From Sphingobacteriaceae bacterium UBA6709 (GTDB lineage Bacteria > Bacteroidota > Bacteroidia > Sphingobacteriales > Sphingobacteriaceae), in contig DKIV01000021.1 in the NCBI GenBank assembly GCA_002454425.1, positions 1 to 23,147 on the forward strand: 23,147 bases of DNA, in the 5' to 3' direction. Numbering within the stretch: the first letter of the stretch is position 1; the number at the start of each line of letters is the position of its first letter. Made by a program: the position numbers and the translations under genes. This document shows positions 9,152 through 17,742 of this stretch, piece by piece. The notes under the pieces are model-generated. The model saw only the letters and a program-made list of their open reading frames with translations, was not told where the DNA came from and did not search any database.

Positions 9152-9445
9152 AGATTTATACCTTATAAATAATTAATAGATGGGATGGTCGCCTGGAATA
9201 TGTAGCAATCCGTGTTCGCAGACACAAATTCAGCTTCCAAAGTTCGCCCCCCTTAATGTAGGGTGGAAATGATATCAGGAAACTCCGATTCGATCAACAA
9301 TCTTTTGTATTGTTTCCCACGAAAACCTTCATTTACCATTCACATTAGGAGCAAATGTAGCAATATGAGGATGCAGAAAAAATTAATTCTACTCAATCTG
9401 AAAAAAAGGTCGTATTATTGATGTGTGCGCAAACACAAGCGATAA

Positions 9446-9477
9446 TTTCAGAATATTTTAAAAAAAGATCATATTTG
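9446..9477 (+). promoter_or_regulatory. Candidate Bacteroidota-type promoter
   Basis: TTTC (9446-9449, three of four bases of the -33 TTTG) is followed after 20 bp by CATATTTG (9470-9477, seven of eight bases of the -7 consensus TAnnTTTG). This would place transcription start about 80 bp before the transporter gene. Such matches are common in AT-rich DNA, so this is weak. Confidence 0.25.
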
Positions 9478-9508
9478 AAGGATCATTTATTATTAACTTC
9501 ACCAACAA

Positions 9509-9542
9509 GCGAGCGTTAGCTATAGCACACGCTAATAGTCGC
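9509..9542 (+). promoter_or_regulatory. Imperfect dyad before the transporter gene
   Basis: The arms GCGA-GCG-TTAGC (9509-9520) and GCTAA-TAG-TCGC (9531-9542) pair at nine of twelve positions around a 10-bp centre. The dyad lies 21 bp before the transporter ATG, so it could be an operator or a 5'-UTR hairpin. No regulator gene lies beside it. Confidence 0.3.
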
Positions 9543-9563
9543 TGACCTATTTGCAAATTTATC

Positions 9564-10850
9564 ATGACTCCAACACAAGCTCAAACAACAACTAAAAAAC
9601 CAGGCGGCTTAAATCCTATTTACATCATAGGGGCGCTATTTTTCGTTTTCGGATTTATTACATGGCTTAATTCTGTTCTGATTCCTTACCTCCAGCTTGC
9701 ATGCGAGTTAAACAGCTTTCAATCCTTTCTGGTAACATTCGCGTTTTACATGGCATATCTTATCATGGCGGTTCCGTCATCATGGATATTAAGCAAGACC
9801 GGATTTAAAAACGGAATGTCTATCGGACTATTATTCATGGCTGTGGGCGCGCTTATTTTCATACCGGCGGCAATGACGCGAAGCTATATTCTATTTCTGA
9901 CAGGCTTATTTGTTCAGGGAACAGGCTTAGCGGTGTTACAAACGGCATCGAACCCTTACATAACTATATTGGGACCTATCGAGAGTGCCGCGAAACGCAT
10001 CAGCATCATGGGGATCTGTAACAAAGTTGCTGGCGCCATTGCTCCCATCGTATTAGGAGCGGTAACCTTAAAGGACGCGGATCATTTAAAGAGCCAGTTA
10101 CTAACTATGGGCGCAGCTGAAAAAGCAGAGCGCCTTAGTGAATTATCACATCGGGTGATTGTCCCTTATATCATCATCATGGCGGCATTAATTTTTCTTG
10201 CGATCATAATCTATTACTCCACCCTACCAGAGATCGAATCTGAGAAAGAAGAAGAGGGAGTTGTTTCTGCGGCAAGTCAGGCGACGAGTGTTTTCCAATT
10301 TCCAAATCTGACCCTCGGCGTAATAACATTGTTCTTATATGTTGGATTAGAAGTTCTGGCGGGCGATTCGGTGATTAGCTACGCCTCAAGTCAGGGCATT
10401 TCATTAAACATGGGTAAATACTTCACAGCTTTAACCATGGGAGGAATGATTGCAGGATATATCGTAGGCATCATATGTATCCCCAAATATTTCAGCCAAA
10501 GTAAAGCATTGAAAGTATCAGCGATTATCGGTATCATCTTTAGTCTTGTGGCACTTTTCACCGAGGGTATTGTTTCTGTGGTATGTATATCCTTATTAGG
10601 AATCGCCAATGCACTAATTTGGCCGGCGATATGGCCGTTGGCAATACATGGCTTGGGACGTTTCACAAAGATCGGCGCGTCCTACTTAATCATGGCTATC
10701 GCGGGGGGAGCATTGATACCTTTATTCTATGGTCACCTTGCCGATTCGTACAGCCATCAACAAGCTTATTGGATCATGGTACCTTGTTACCTATTTATAG
10801 GTTACTACGCAGGCTGGGGACATAAACTAAAACCAAATTTTAAAAGATAA
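9564..10850 (+). CDS. MFS sugar transporter, FucP/GluP/NagP-like
   Basis: This is a 428-residue major facilitator protein with about 12 membrane helices, of the fucose/glucose/galactose:H+ symporter group. The helix-1 signature FGFITWLNSVLIPYLQLACEL and the QTASNPYITILGP segment are typical. Members in Bacteroidota and marine proteobacteria include NagP for N-acetylglucosamine. It is followed after 20 bp by the GH109-type gene and diverges from the NahK-like kinase gene, so N-acetylhexosamine (GalNAc or GlcNAc) uptake across the inner membrane is the most coherent reading. The exact sugar cannot be read from the sequence. Confidence 0.85.
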   Translation: MTPTQAQTTTKKPGGLNPIYIIGALFFVFGFITWLNSVLIPYLQLACELNSFQSFLVTFAFYMAYLIMAVPSSWILSKTGFKNGMSIGLLFMAVGALIFIPAAMTRSYILFLTGLFVQGTGLAVLQTASNPYITILGPIESAAKRISIMGICNKVAGAIAPIVLGAVTLKDADHLKSQLLTMGAAEKAERLSELSHRVIVPYIIIMAALIFLAIIIYYSTLPEIESEKEEEGVVSAASQATSVFQFPNLTLGVITLFLYVGLEVLAGDSVISYASSQGISLNMGKYFTALTMGGMIAGYIVGIICIPKYFSQSKALKVSAIIGIIFSLVALFTEGIVSVVCISLLGIANALIWPAIWPLAIHGLGRFTKIGASYLIMAIAGGALIPLFYGHLADSYSHQQAYWIMVPCYLFIGYYAGWGHKLKPNFKR

Positions 10851-10870
10851 CGCCTAATTAACCAATTAAA

Positions 10871-12220
10871 ATGGAGAGAAGAGAGTTTCTAAAATTCGGT
10901 GGCATTGCGGCTGCCGGATTCAGCATTTTACCTTCCGGTTCGTTGTTTGCAGCAGATCAACAAAAAGTTCGGCTTGGCTATATCGGAGTAGGAGCCCGGG
11001 GGATGAGTCATATTTCGGAAGGTGTCCTTCGGGATGATGTAGAAATCATAGCCATCTGCGACACTCAGGAATGGGCATTAAGCATGTGTCGTAATTATCT
11101 GAAAAGAAAAAATCGCCCCGCAGCGACTGAATACACCGGGAGCGAAGATGCTTATAAGAAAATGCTCGACAGAAACGATATCGATGCAGTGGTAATCTCC
11201 ACTCCATGGCAGTTCCATCACCAAATGGCAATTGACTCCATGCGTGCCGGCAAAGCCGTGGGCTGCGAAGTAATAGCCGGATTAACAGTCGACGAACATT
11301 GGGACATCGTGAGAACCTCGGAGAAAACAGGAGTTCACTATACCACGCTGGAAAATGTGTGCTATCGTCGCGATGTAATGGCTGTCCTAAACATGGTAAG
11401 ACAAGGCCTCTTTGGCGAGTTGGTACATTGCGAGGGCGGATATCAACACGACCTCCGTGAAGTATTATTCAATGATGGAAAAGAATGGTATGGCCACGGC
11501 GTTGAATATGGTCCTAAAGCGATCAGTGAAGCTCAATGGCGCACGCAGTTCAACATTGACCAGGATGGCGACCTCTATCCTACACATGGCGTGGGTCCAT
11601 GCATGCAATTTTTGGATATTAATCGAGGAAATCGCTTCACCAGCATGTCTTCCTTTAGTTCAAAATCGCCGGGCTTACCCGCTTACATTGAGCATAAGTC
11701 TCCCGGACACCCCAATGCAAAGATCAAGTATAACAATGGAGATGTAACAACAACAATGATTAACTGCGCCAATGGCGAGACTGTCTTGTTATCCCATGAT
11801 GTACATCTACCTCGCCCCTATTCATTAGGTTTCCGTGTGCAGGGCACAGAAGGCATCTGGATGGACGTAGCTGACTCAATTTACATTTACGAGAAGTCAA
11901 AGAAACCACATCAATGGGATCCTGCAAAGGAATGGCTGGATAAATATGATCACCCGCTTTGGAAGAAGCACGCGAAAGAAGCCGAAGGTGCCGGACATGG
12001 CGGAATGGACTGGTTCGTATTTAACGGATTCATAGAAGCGATAAAACGCAAAAAACCATTCCCGATCGATGTGTATGACTCTGTGACGATGAGTGTCATC
12101 ACGCCTTTATCCACCAAATCACTTAAGGAAAAAAACGCGCCGCAAGACTTTCCCGACTTCACGAAGGGTAAATGGACGCAGAGAAAGAACACATTCGCTC
12201 TGGATGATAGTGGCCTATAA
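10871..12220 (+). CDS. GH109-type Gfo/Idh/MocA protein, Tat-exported
   Basis: This is a 449-residue Gfo/Idh/MocA-fold protein. It begins with a twin-arginine signal (MERREFLKFGG, hydrophobic stretch, cleavage near SLFA-A) so it should be exported folded with its cofactor. The Rossmann motif is YIGVGARG (38-45). Residues equivalent to those known in the GH109 alpha-N-acetylgalactosaminidase of Elizabethkingia are present: E161 in LEN, Y191 in GGYQHD, and Y236/H239 in YPTHG. GH109 enzymes cleave terminal alpha-GalNAc by a redox mechanism with tightly bound NAD. It sits in a likely operon with the sugar transporter. Alternatively it could be a different NAD-dependent glycosidase or dehydrogenase, since many Bacteroidota paralogues share this core. 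Confidence 0.78.
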   Translation: MERREFLKFGGIAAAGFSILPSGSLFAADQQKVRLGYIGVGARGMSHISEGVLRDDVEIIAICDTQEWALSMCRNYLKRKNRPAATEYTGSEDAYKKMLDRNDIDAVVISTPWQFHHQMAIDSMRAGKAVGCEVIAGLTVDEHWDIVRTSEKTGVHYTTLENVCYRRDVMAVLNMVRQGLFGELVHCEGGYQHDLREVLFNDGKEWYGHGVEYGPKAISEAQWRTQFNIDQDGDLYPTHGVGPCMQFLDINRGNRFTSMSSFSSKSPGLPAYIEHKSPGHPNAKIKYNNGDVTTTMINCANGETVLLSHDVHLPRPYSLGFRVQGTEGIWMDVADSIYIYEKSKKPHQWDPAKEWLDKYDHPLWKKHAKEAEGAGHGGMDWFVFNGFIEAIKRKKPFPIDVYDSVTMSVITPLSTKSLKEKNAPQDFPDFTKGKWTQRKNTFALDDSGL

Positions 12221-12224
12221 AAAA

Positions 12225-12257
12225 AAACAGGCGATGAAAATTATTCATCGCCTGTTT
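12225..12257. terminator. Bidirectional terminator between convergent genes
   Basis: A perfect 14-bp stem (AAACAGGCGATGAA 12225-12238; TTCATCGCCTGTTT 12244-12257) has a 5-nt loop AATTA. The left side carries a long A run, giving a strong T tract for leftward transcripts from the phosphoesterase gene. Rightward transcripts see a weaker CCTTTT. It starts 5 nt after the GH109-type stop codon. Confidence 0.88.
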
Positions 12258-12409
12258 CCTTTTCAGGAAGCTCAAAGCAATTAAACCCAAAGTCCTTTTC
12301 TAAAAACCTTTTCCATACGGCTCAATAAACAGCCCCCCTATTGACTATCCAAGGGAGCTCAGCTATCGAATTCTCAAATTCCTACAGAAAAAGAAAGAAG
12401 AGAAGCTGG

Positions 12410-14785
12410 TTAAAGTTCAAAAGCATAAACATTCCCCATAAAATCAGCCACGTAGTAACGATTTCCTGAAAACACCATTTCCGCGTACACAGGCGCCCCA
12501 ACATTCAGCTTCCTGATAACATTACCATCAGACTCATTCAATTGATATAGGCCTCCGTCTGCTCCTCCAAAAAACAGGGACTTTTGATTTTTTACTACAC
12601 CCGCTTCCACCGTTTGTATAGGATTTAAATTATCCGGACTAAAATAGGGCGCGGTATATATCAAAGCCTCTCCCACTGGCCTGCGCCAGCGCAGCTTGAA
12701 GGTGTTTTTATCGTAGGCAAGCACCCCACTTGCCGATGAAGAAAGGATGATGAGATCATCAGTAACCAAAGGCTCGCCTGTAACTTTAAAATCAAAACCT
12801 GTATTAACTTTCCTCAAAGTTTTTCCTGTGGAAGGTTCTAATTCGAATAAACCATCAAGTCCGGTTGCATAAAGCTTACCATCCTTATAAGCAACTTTCC
12901 CGCTACGGAAACGCAGACCATCATCCGCGCGTTTCCATACCAGCCTGCCCGTCTTTACATCATGAGCAAATAACGCGTTCCAATTTCCTCCGGTAATGAG
13001 CAGATCACCGGCAATAGTCATTTGCGCGGGACAACTCTCCCCCGTTCCCCAACTATTATTTGACCATATAATCGAGCCTGTTCTTGCATTTAAAGCTTTC
13101 ATAAAACGACCTTCGCCAGTGTAATAAACACCATTACTTATTACCCCTCCAATAAGATTACCGGGCAATCTTGTATGTTCTAAGCTGGTCTTCCAAATCA
13201 GTTTACCCGAAGAAGCATCTACGGCATAAGCTATACCTTCCTGATCGGTACTAATTACCATACCCTCGTAATAGTTCAATACACCTTTAATGGAGTTTTT
13301 GGTTCTATAATGCCACAAGACAGCTCCCGTCTTAGCATTTAGAGCCGTTATTCCACAATGAACATTCATTTCATCATCCACAACACCAACAAAAATCTTG
13401 TCTGCCACAGCCAATGGTGCTGCTTTCCACACATTCCCTCCCACGTTCGCGCTCCAAAGCAACTTAGACGTGGGCTGTTTCGAATAATTGAACTCCTGCT
13501 TTCGAATTGTTGTCCGGCCATTCACATACAACACTTCTGCCATAGCTGTATATTTACCAGAAGAAAGCATATCAGCAGCAATTTCTGACCGCCAATTCCA
13601 CTGAAAAACCTTGTTAAGCGCCTTTTGTGCGACTCTTCTTCCTTTAGAATCATATAAACTAAATAACACTGACTTAATGGCAAACTCGGAGTCATAGGCA
13701 TTTATGCATAACTGAAGCTTTCCATTCTTTACTACGTTCATACTATTTGCCGGCTGCACGATAGTCACATGTTCTTTCAAATTGACAAACTGAGGCTGAA
13801 TATCTGCTATACCTTGCGCGTTAATATCAATAGATAAGAAACGTCCCATCGAGTTATCTATTCCTCCTTTATTCGGCGGCGCCGTGCATATGGTATAGAT
13901 TCCAGTCCTGGCGTCCTGTTGCACGAAATCGGAGTGGTAATGCCCGTAAATCCAGGCTTTAAGGCCATGCTTGTCAAGCTGGATGCTATCGGTCTTACCG
14001 CGCAGCGTGAAATCACCAAACTTGAACGGCAGATCATGATTAAAAATAAACACCGGTCTGTTTTTATCTGTCTGCGCAAGATCATTTCGAATCCAGGCAA
14101 TCACCTGATCTGTAGTATAATCCGGCCGATAGTCGCCTGAGGCCATAGGAGTAATAATAAAATGAGCGGGGCCGGCATCGAACGAATAATAAGGAGGGCC
14201 AAACAATGATTCAAATAAATCCTCCCCATAGGGTCCCTTCACCAGGTCATGATTTCCCATGGCGTAATGAATCGGCCTCTGTAGCATCCGCGTATTCACT
14301 TGCGCCGCATGAAACTTCAAGCCCTTTTCGTAACATATATCACCGGTATGTACAACAAAAGACCCTAACTGATCCTTAGAAAAATTGCGGATATTGGCAA
14401 TCCAATTACCATATATATCCGTCTCCGTGTCGGAGATATGTAACATCCTCACCTTGGCTCCGGCAGTCATGGAATCCTGCACCAATCCGAAATTATATAA
14501 AGAATCCCGGCTTTCCGCTCTTTTATAATGCTCGCCAGAAGGAATGAAGCCCGCGGGGGAGCTTATAAAAATAAATCTAGTCTTTGCGTATCCCGGCAGT
14601 TCAAATTTTCCATCACGATCACTCTTGATCACATTTAAACCGTCAGAAACCCGAACTCCTGCCATAACAGGCTCGCCGAGGTCCATTCGCCGATTTTTGT
14701 TAACATCGTTATATACCGTTCCGCGATACTGCGCCAAGGCATTTAAGGAAACGGAAGTTAAAAGAATTAAAATCCAGATTTTCAT
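12410..14785 (-). CDS. Exported calcineurin-like phosphoesterase fused to PQQ-type propeller
   Basis: This is a 791-residue protein with a signal peptide (1-19), an N-terminal metallophosphoesterase-associated beta-sandwich (about 20-105; RGTVYNDVNKNRRMDLGEP), a calcineurin-like catalytic domain (about 110-330), a linking beta domain (about 340-435), and a C-terminal PQQ/quinoprotein-like beta-propeller (about 440-791) with repeated G-x-x-x-W and AxDxxTGxxxW blades. Catalytic motifs are GD (148-149), GNHD (177-180), H250 and GHYH (281-284). The first motif is D119-T-E121 rather than the usual D-x-H, so one metal ligand differs. The protein should act in the periplasm or at the surface on an unknown phosphoester. 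It is a single gene, oriented like the phosphonate cluster to its right. Confidence 0.85.
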   Translation of the reverse strand: MKIWILILLTSVSLNALAQYRGTVYNDVNKNRRMDLGEPVMAGVRVSDGLNVIKSDRDGKFELPGYAKTRFIFISSPAGFIPSGEHYKRAESRDSLYNFGLVQDSMTAGAKVRMLHISDTETDIYGNWIANIRNFSKDQLGSFVVHTGDICYEKGLKFHAAQVNTRMLQRPIHYAMGNHDLVKGPYGEDLFESLFGPPYYSFDAGPAHFIITPMASGDYRPDYTTDQVIAWIRNDLAQTDKNRPVFIFNHDLPFKFGDFTLRGKTDSIQLDKHGLKAWIYGHYHSDFVQQDARTGIYTICTAPPNKGGIDNSMGRFLSIDINAQGIADIQPQFVNLKEHVTIVQPANSMNVVKNGKLQLCINAYDSEFAIKSVLFSLYDSKGRRVAQKALNKVFQWNWRSEIAADMLSSGKYTAMAEVLYVNGRTTIRKQEFNYSKQPTSKLLWSANVGGNVWKAAPLAVADKIFVGVVDDEMNVHCGITALNAKTGAVLWHYRTKNSIKGVLNYYEGMVISTDQEGIAYAVDASSGKLIWKTSLEHTRLPGNLIGGVISNGVYYTGEGRFMKALNARTGSIIWSNNSWGTGESCPAQMTIAGDLLITGGNWNALFAHDVKTGRLVWKRADDGLRFRSGKVAYKDGKLYATGLDGLFELEPSTGKTLRKVNTGFDFKVTGEPLVTDDLIILSSSASGVLAYDKNTFKLRWRRPVGEALIYTAPYFSPDNLNPIQTVEAGVVKNQKSLFFGGADGGLYQLNESDGNVIRKLNVGAPVYAEMVFSGNRYYVADFMGNVYAFEL

Positions 14786-14857
14786 TACTATTATATGAAT
14801 AAGAAATCAGCAGAACAATTAACTGCAATCCACGGCCTAATGCCCTTGCGACCAAAT

Positions 14858-14885
14858 AAAAAACGTACGCCAGGAGCTGACGTAC
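14858..14885 (-). terminator. Terminator after the alkaline-phosphatase-type gene
   Basis: On the minus strand GTACGTCAG, loop CTC and CTGGCGTAC form a 9-bp stem with one G-T pair, followed by G and six T. It lies just past the stop of the gene at 14897-15793. Confidence 0.85.
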
Positions 14886-14896
14886 ATTTCTACATT

Positions 14897-15793
14897 TTAG
14901 AATATGTTCTTAGGTAAAACACCAGTCCAACATTCAGGAAGTTTCTTCAAACCAAATATCTTCGCGATAACAAAGGACGTGTTCTTGTTGCTATTAAAGC
15001 TAGTCATCTCACCCCGCTTCTTAACCATGGGGCCTGCTACGGCCCAAGGCACTTGCATCTCCAACATACTCATACCTCCATGTCCATTCTCTTTTCCACC
15101 ATGATCGGTGGCAAAAATGAAATGGGTATCTTTATACAAATCCTTAGCCTTCAAATCGTCAAGAAACTTCCCGATAGCTGAGTCAGCCTCCTCTATGGCG
15201 CTAACGTATTCCGGTGACATCCACTTATGGCTATGCCCAGCGTGATCTATTCGGACGCTATATAGAAATACGAAAGTCGGCGACTTTCTATTTTGCTCAA
15301 TAAAACTTAAGGCTTTAGCATAGTTATCACGAAAACCATCGTTCTCTTCAAATGAGACCTGATCAATGTATCTTGTATTGATCGGATTAATAAGAGCCTT
15401 CCAGTTAAAATAGTAGGCAGTCTTAACGTCAGGCTTTTGCTCCTTCAGAATTTTAAAGATTGAAGGATAGTAGCCTTGCGCATCCTTCTGCAGGGGCTCA
15501 AGCTCATACTTTTGTAAGGTCCAGCTATTGCTGGATACGCCATGCTCCTCAGGCCCGGATCCGGTCAAATGACTTGTCCAGTTTGGAAGCGTAACAGACG
15601 GCATAACGGGACGGGTAGTCAGCGACCATGCCCCTTCAGAAAAAATCCTGTCTAAATTAGGATGTTTAGTATTTTTAAAACCCTGAGCACTAAATCCGTC
15701 AAGTCCAATCATCACTACTCGTTGGGCAAGGAGAGGTTTACTCGCTATCAGAAATACCGACAATGCGACAAACGCTGTTAATCTTAGTTTCAT
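14897..15793 (-). CDS. Alkaline-phosphatase-superfamily phosphodiesterase/phosphatase
   Basis: This is a 298-residue exported enzyme (signal peptide about 1-23, ending LLAQ) of the type I phosphodiesterase/nucleotide pyrophosphatase branch of the alkaline phosphatase superfamily. Metal ligands and nucleophile are visible: D32 in GLDG, T68 in PSVTLPNWTSHLTG (nucleophile), N71, D183 and H187 in RIDHAGHSH, D230-H231 in ATDHGG, and H238 in NGHGG. The length is short for NPPs, close to a minimal catalytic core. Substrates in this family include nucleotides, phosphodiesters and, in PhnA, phosphonoacetate; none can be assigned here. It lies 170 bp downstream of the phosphonatase-like gene but behind a terminator, so it is probably a separate transcript. 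Confidence 0.85.
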   Translation of the reverse strand: MKLRLTAFVALSVFLIASKPLLAQRVVMIGLDGFSAQGFKNTKHPNLDRIFSEGAWSLTTRPVMPSVTLPNWTSHLTGSGPEEHGVSSNSWTLQKYELEPLQKDAQGYYPSIFKILKEQKPDVKTAYYFNWKALINPINTRYIDQVSFEENDGFRDNYAKALSFIEQNRKSPTFVFLYSVRIDHAGHSHKWMSPEYVSAIEEADSAIGKFLDDLKAKDLYKDTHFIFATDHGGKENGHGGMSMLEMQVPWAVAGPMVKKRGEMTSFNSNKNTSFVIAKIFGLKKLPECWTGVLPKNIF

Positions 15794-15926
15794 TTTCAGT
15801 GGTGTTTTAATAATTTACGGGAATTTCTCTTATTTTCTCGATAGATAAATTTACAAATACTAAATTCCAACAACAAGAAATTTAATCAACATCTCTAAAG
15901 AAAGGCGATAGATAAAAGAAAAGGGT

Positions 15927-15957
15927 ATACCCTTAGACCTTTACAATCTAAGGGTAT
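15927..15957 (-). terminator. Terminator of the phosphonate operon
   Basis: A perfect 11-bp stem (ATACCCTTAGA 15927-15937; TCTAAGGGTAT 15947-15957) with a 9-nt loop lies 5 nt past the stop codon of the HAD gene. On the minus strand it is followed by ACCCTTTTCTTTTATC, a T-rich tail. Confidence 0.8.
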
Positions 15958-15962
15958 GGCTG

Positions 15963-16640
15963 CTATAGAAGAGGAAGCAGCTCTATGAGATTGTTGATAA
16001 TTTTATCGGGATTTGCTTCGCGAAGCTGCTCGGCAGTATGGGCACCGGTAGTAATTCCAATACTCAGCACACAACCCGCGTTCTGTCCTTCCTGTACGTC
16101 TATCGTAGAATCACCCACTTTTACAACCTTATTGCCGTCAGCGATATCGAACTTACGCATAGCGTAATGAATCATATCCGGATGCGGTCTGTTAGAGCCA
16201 ACATCACTAGCCGTTACCAAAGCGTCAAAGTCAACGCCTTCCTGCCAGCCTAACTTCTTAATAATAGATTCCGCGGTAGGACGATCGTAACCAGTATTTA
16301 ATACTGCTAAAATCCCCCGTTCTTTTAAAGAAACGAACACTTCCTTCGCGTTATTTTGAGGAAAAAGTTCTTCCTCTTCATATGCCGCTGTTAACATACC
16401 TAAGAATTGTTCAAAAATTGACGTTGCCAACGCATCGTCATCTACATTCTCACAGTTGAGAAGCACAGATTTAATAGCCGCCTTTTTTTCCATTCCGGCG
16501 CCATGTGCAAGTACATCCTCAAGACTTACTTCATACCCGGCGTTATTTATTGCCTTTCGAAGCACTTTATATACAATATTGTTTTCATCTACTGTTGTAC
16601 CCGCCATGTCAAACACGACCATTTCTACTTTATTTTGCAT
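15963..16640 (-). CDS. Phosphonatase-like HAD hydrolase (TIGR03351-type)
   Basis: This is a 225-residue HAD-superfamily hydrolase closest in design to phosphonoacetaldehyde hydrolase PhnX. Motif I is DMAGT (D11 nucleophile), the distinctive DxAGT of phosphonatases. The cap carries GMEK with K52 at the place of the Schiff-base lysine of PhnX (G-x-x-K). The usual motif-III lysine is replaced by R151 (NRPHPDM), also as in phosphonatases, and the acidic motif is VGDSTID (D177, D181). It should cleave the C-P bond of phosphonoacetaldehyde or a close 2-oxoethylphosphonate such as the hydroxy form, giving phosphate and an aldehyde. It is the last gene of the operon, 22 bp after the alcohol dehydrogenase gene. 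No PhnW transaminase gene is nearby, typical for this subfamily, which instead neighbours FAD oxidases and zinc dehydrogenases. Confidence 0.88.
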   Translation of the reverse strand: MQNKVEMVVFDMAGTTVDENNIVYKVLRKAINNAGYEVSLEDVLAHGAGMEKKAAIKSVLLNCENVDDDALATSIFEQFLGMLTAAYEEEELFPQNNAKEVFVSLKERGILAVLNTGYDRPTAESIIKKLGWQEGVDFDALVTASDVGSNRPHPDMIHYAMRKFDIADGNKVVKVGDSTIDVQEGQNAGCVLSIGITTGAHTAEQLREANPDKIINNLIELLPLL

Positions 16641-16662
16641 GATATCTTTTATAATACTTTTT

Positions 16663-17742
16663 TTAAATTCTTATGCCCGCTCTCACCGGCTTATTGTTAT
16701 TAGCATATATAAATGCCTCCTCAGACTCATCCAGAGGAAATTCTTTCTCTACAAGCGCATCAAAAGGATACGCCTTATAGCATCGTTCCACAAAGTCCGC
16801 GGCTCCGGCGAAATCCTCGTAGTTATAGTTATGCAGTCCTTTTATTTGAAGTATATTACGAACCACCTTTTCTGCGTCAATAGCGACCGGCGCAGCAGGA
16901 AATACCGCACCTATCCAAACAGCGCAACCACCTAATCCCAATGCATCTATACCCATCTTCATGGCTGCGGGATGACCTGTCATATCAAAAACCAGGTCTA
17001 CTTCAGGCATGGTAAGGTCTGCGGCTCCGGAAACGTAGCAACTATCAACACCGAATTTCGGTGCCCATTCCAGACGCGAAGGAACGGTGTCAACCATACC
17101 GATAAATGAAGCCCCAGCATCTTTACACATAGCCGCGCATGACAAGCCAAGCAATCCGGCTCCAAAGATTAAAACCCTTTTACCACTAATTTCTCCCGCC
17201 ACACGTAAGGCTCCTCTCGTTGTTGCGTGAGCGCAGCCAATGGTCGCAGCCACACCAAGGGGCATATCCGATGAGATCTTGAGAAAAGCAGTATTTCCTT
17301 TCAGAATGCAATAGTCAGCCAATCCGCCGCTAAATACATCCGCGGGAGTAGCCAGAGCATGTCCATATTTAAATAGGCCAGCACTTTTCTGAGGCATGTC
17401 CGCACGAGGGGCTTCGACTCCGGCAGGAGCAGCAAAAATTGACCAAACCACACGGTCACCAATAGTTACTGGCCGCCCCTGATAGTCTACCCCTGGATGC
17501 GCGGGACCCACACTAACAATTTCTCCCACAATTTCATGCCCCAACACCACCTCGTCAGGTTCCTTACGATGCCCGCAATAGGTATGAAGATCACTACCAC
17601 AAAGCGTGGTATAGAGATTCTTAACCAGTATTTGATCCTCCGCCAATGCCGGAACGTCAAATTGCTTCAATTCCAGCGCCTTACCAGCTCCACTAAACAA
17701 TACAGCTCTGCCCTGCATCGATGGGGTCTGTTTTTCTTTCAT
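16663..17742 (-). CDS. Zinc-type alcohol dehydrogenase of phosphonate clusters (TIGR03366-like)
   Basis: This is a 359-residue medium-chain dehydrogenase/reductase. It shows the catalytic zinc ligands C48 (TLCGSDLHTYCG), H69-E70 (LGHEIVGE) and C170 (GCAHATTRGAL), then the nucleotide-binding GAGLLGL (195-201). The lobe that normally carries four cysteines for the structural zinc (about residues 100-120, WSIFAAPAGVEAPRADMPQK) has none. The start overlaps the DUF5690 gene end by 50 bp; the internal Met9 (17716-17718) would reduce this to 26 bp. It is assigned to the putative phosphonate-associated dehydrogenases found beside TIGR03351 and TIGR03364 genes. It may reduce or oxidise the aldehyde left after C-P cleavage; this role is inferred. 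Confidence 0.85.
   Translation of the reverse strand: MKEKQTPSMQGRAVLFSGAGKALELKQFDVPALAEDQILVKNLYTTLCGSDLHTYCGHRKEPDEVVLGHEIVGEIVSVGPAHPGVDYQGRPVTIGDRVVWSIFAAPAGVEAPRADMPQKSAGLFKYGHALATPADVFSGGLADYCILKGNTAFLKISSDMPLGVAATIGCAHATTRGALRVAGEISGKRVLIFGAGLLGLSCAAMCKDAGASFIGMVDTVPSRLEWAPKFGVDSCYVSGAADLTMPEVDLVFDMTGHPAAMKMGIDALGLGGCAVWIGAVFPAAPVAIDAEKVVRNILQIKGLHNYNYEDFAGAADFVERCYKAYPFDALVEKEFPLDESEEAFIYANNNKPVRAGIRI

Larger units (their letters stand above)
9152..9563. other. Divergent intergenic region, no gene seen
   Basis: This 412-bp region separates the divergent kinase and transporter genes. It has no convincing ORF and must carry both promoters. I see a weak candidate promoter (9446-9477) and an imperfect dyad (9509-9542) near the transporter start, listed separately. 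The rest is AT-rich with no clear structure. Confidence 0.6.

Noticed and set aside
15922..15935. 14-bp palindrome AAGGGTATACCCTT as an operator
   Set aside because: It overlaps the operon terminator stem directly after the last stop codon, so it is better explained as part of the terminator.
16456..16935. 159-residue open frame on the plus strand
   Set aside because: It runs antisense across the HAD start and the dehydrogenase end, with low-complexity hydrophobic composition and no family motif. It is a shadow of the two real genes.
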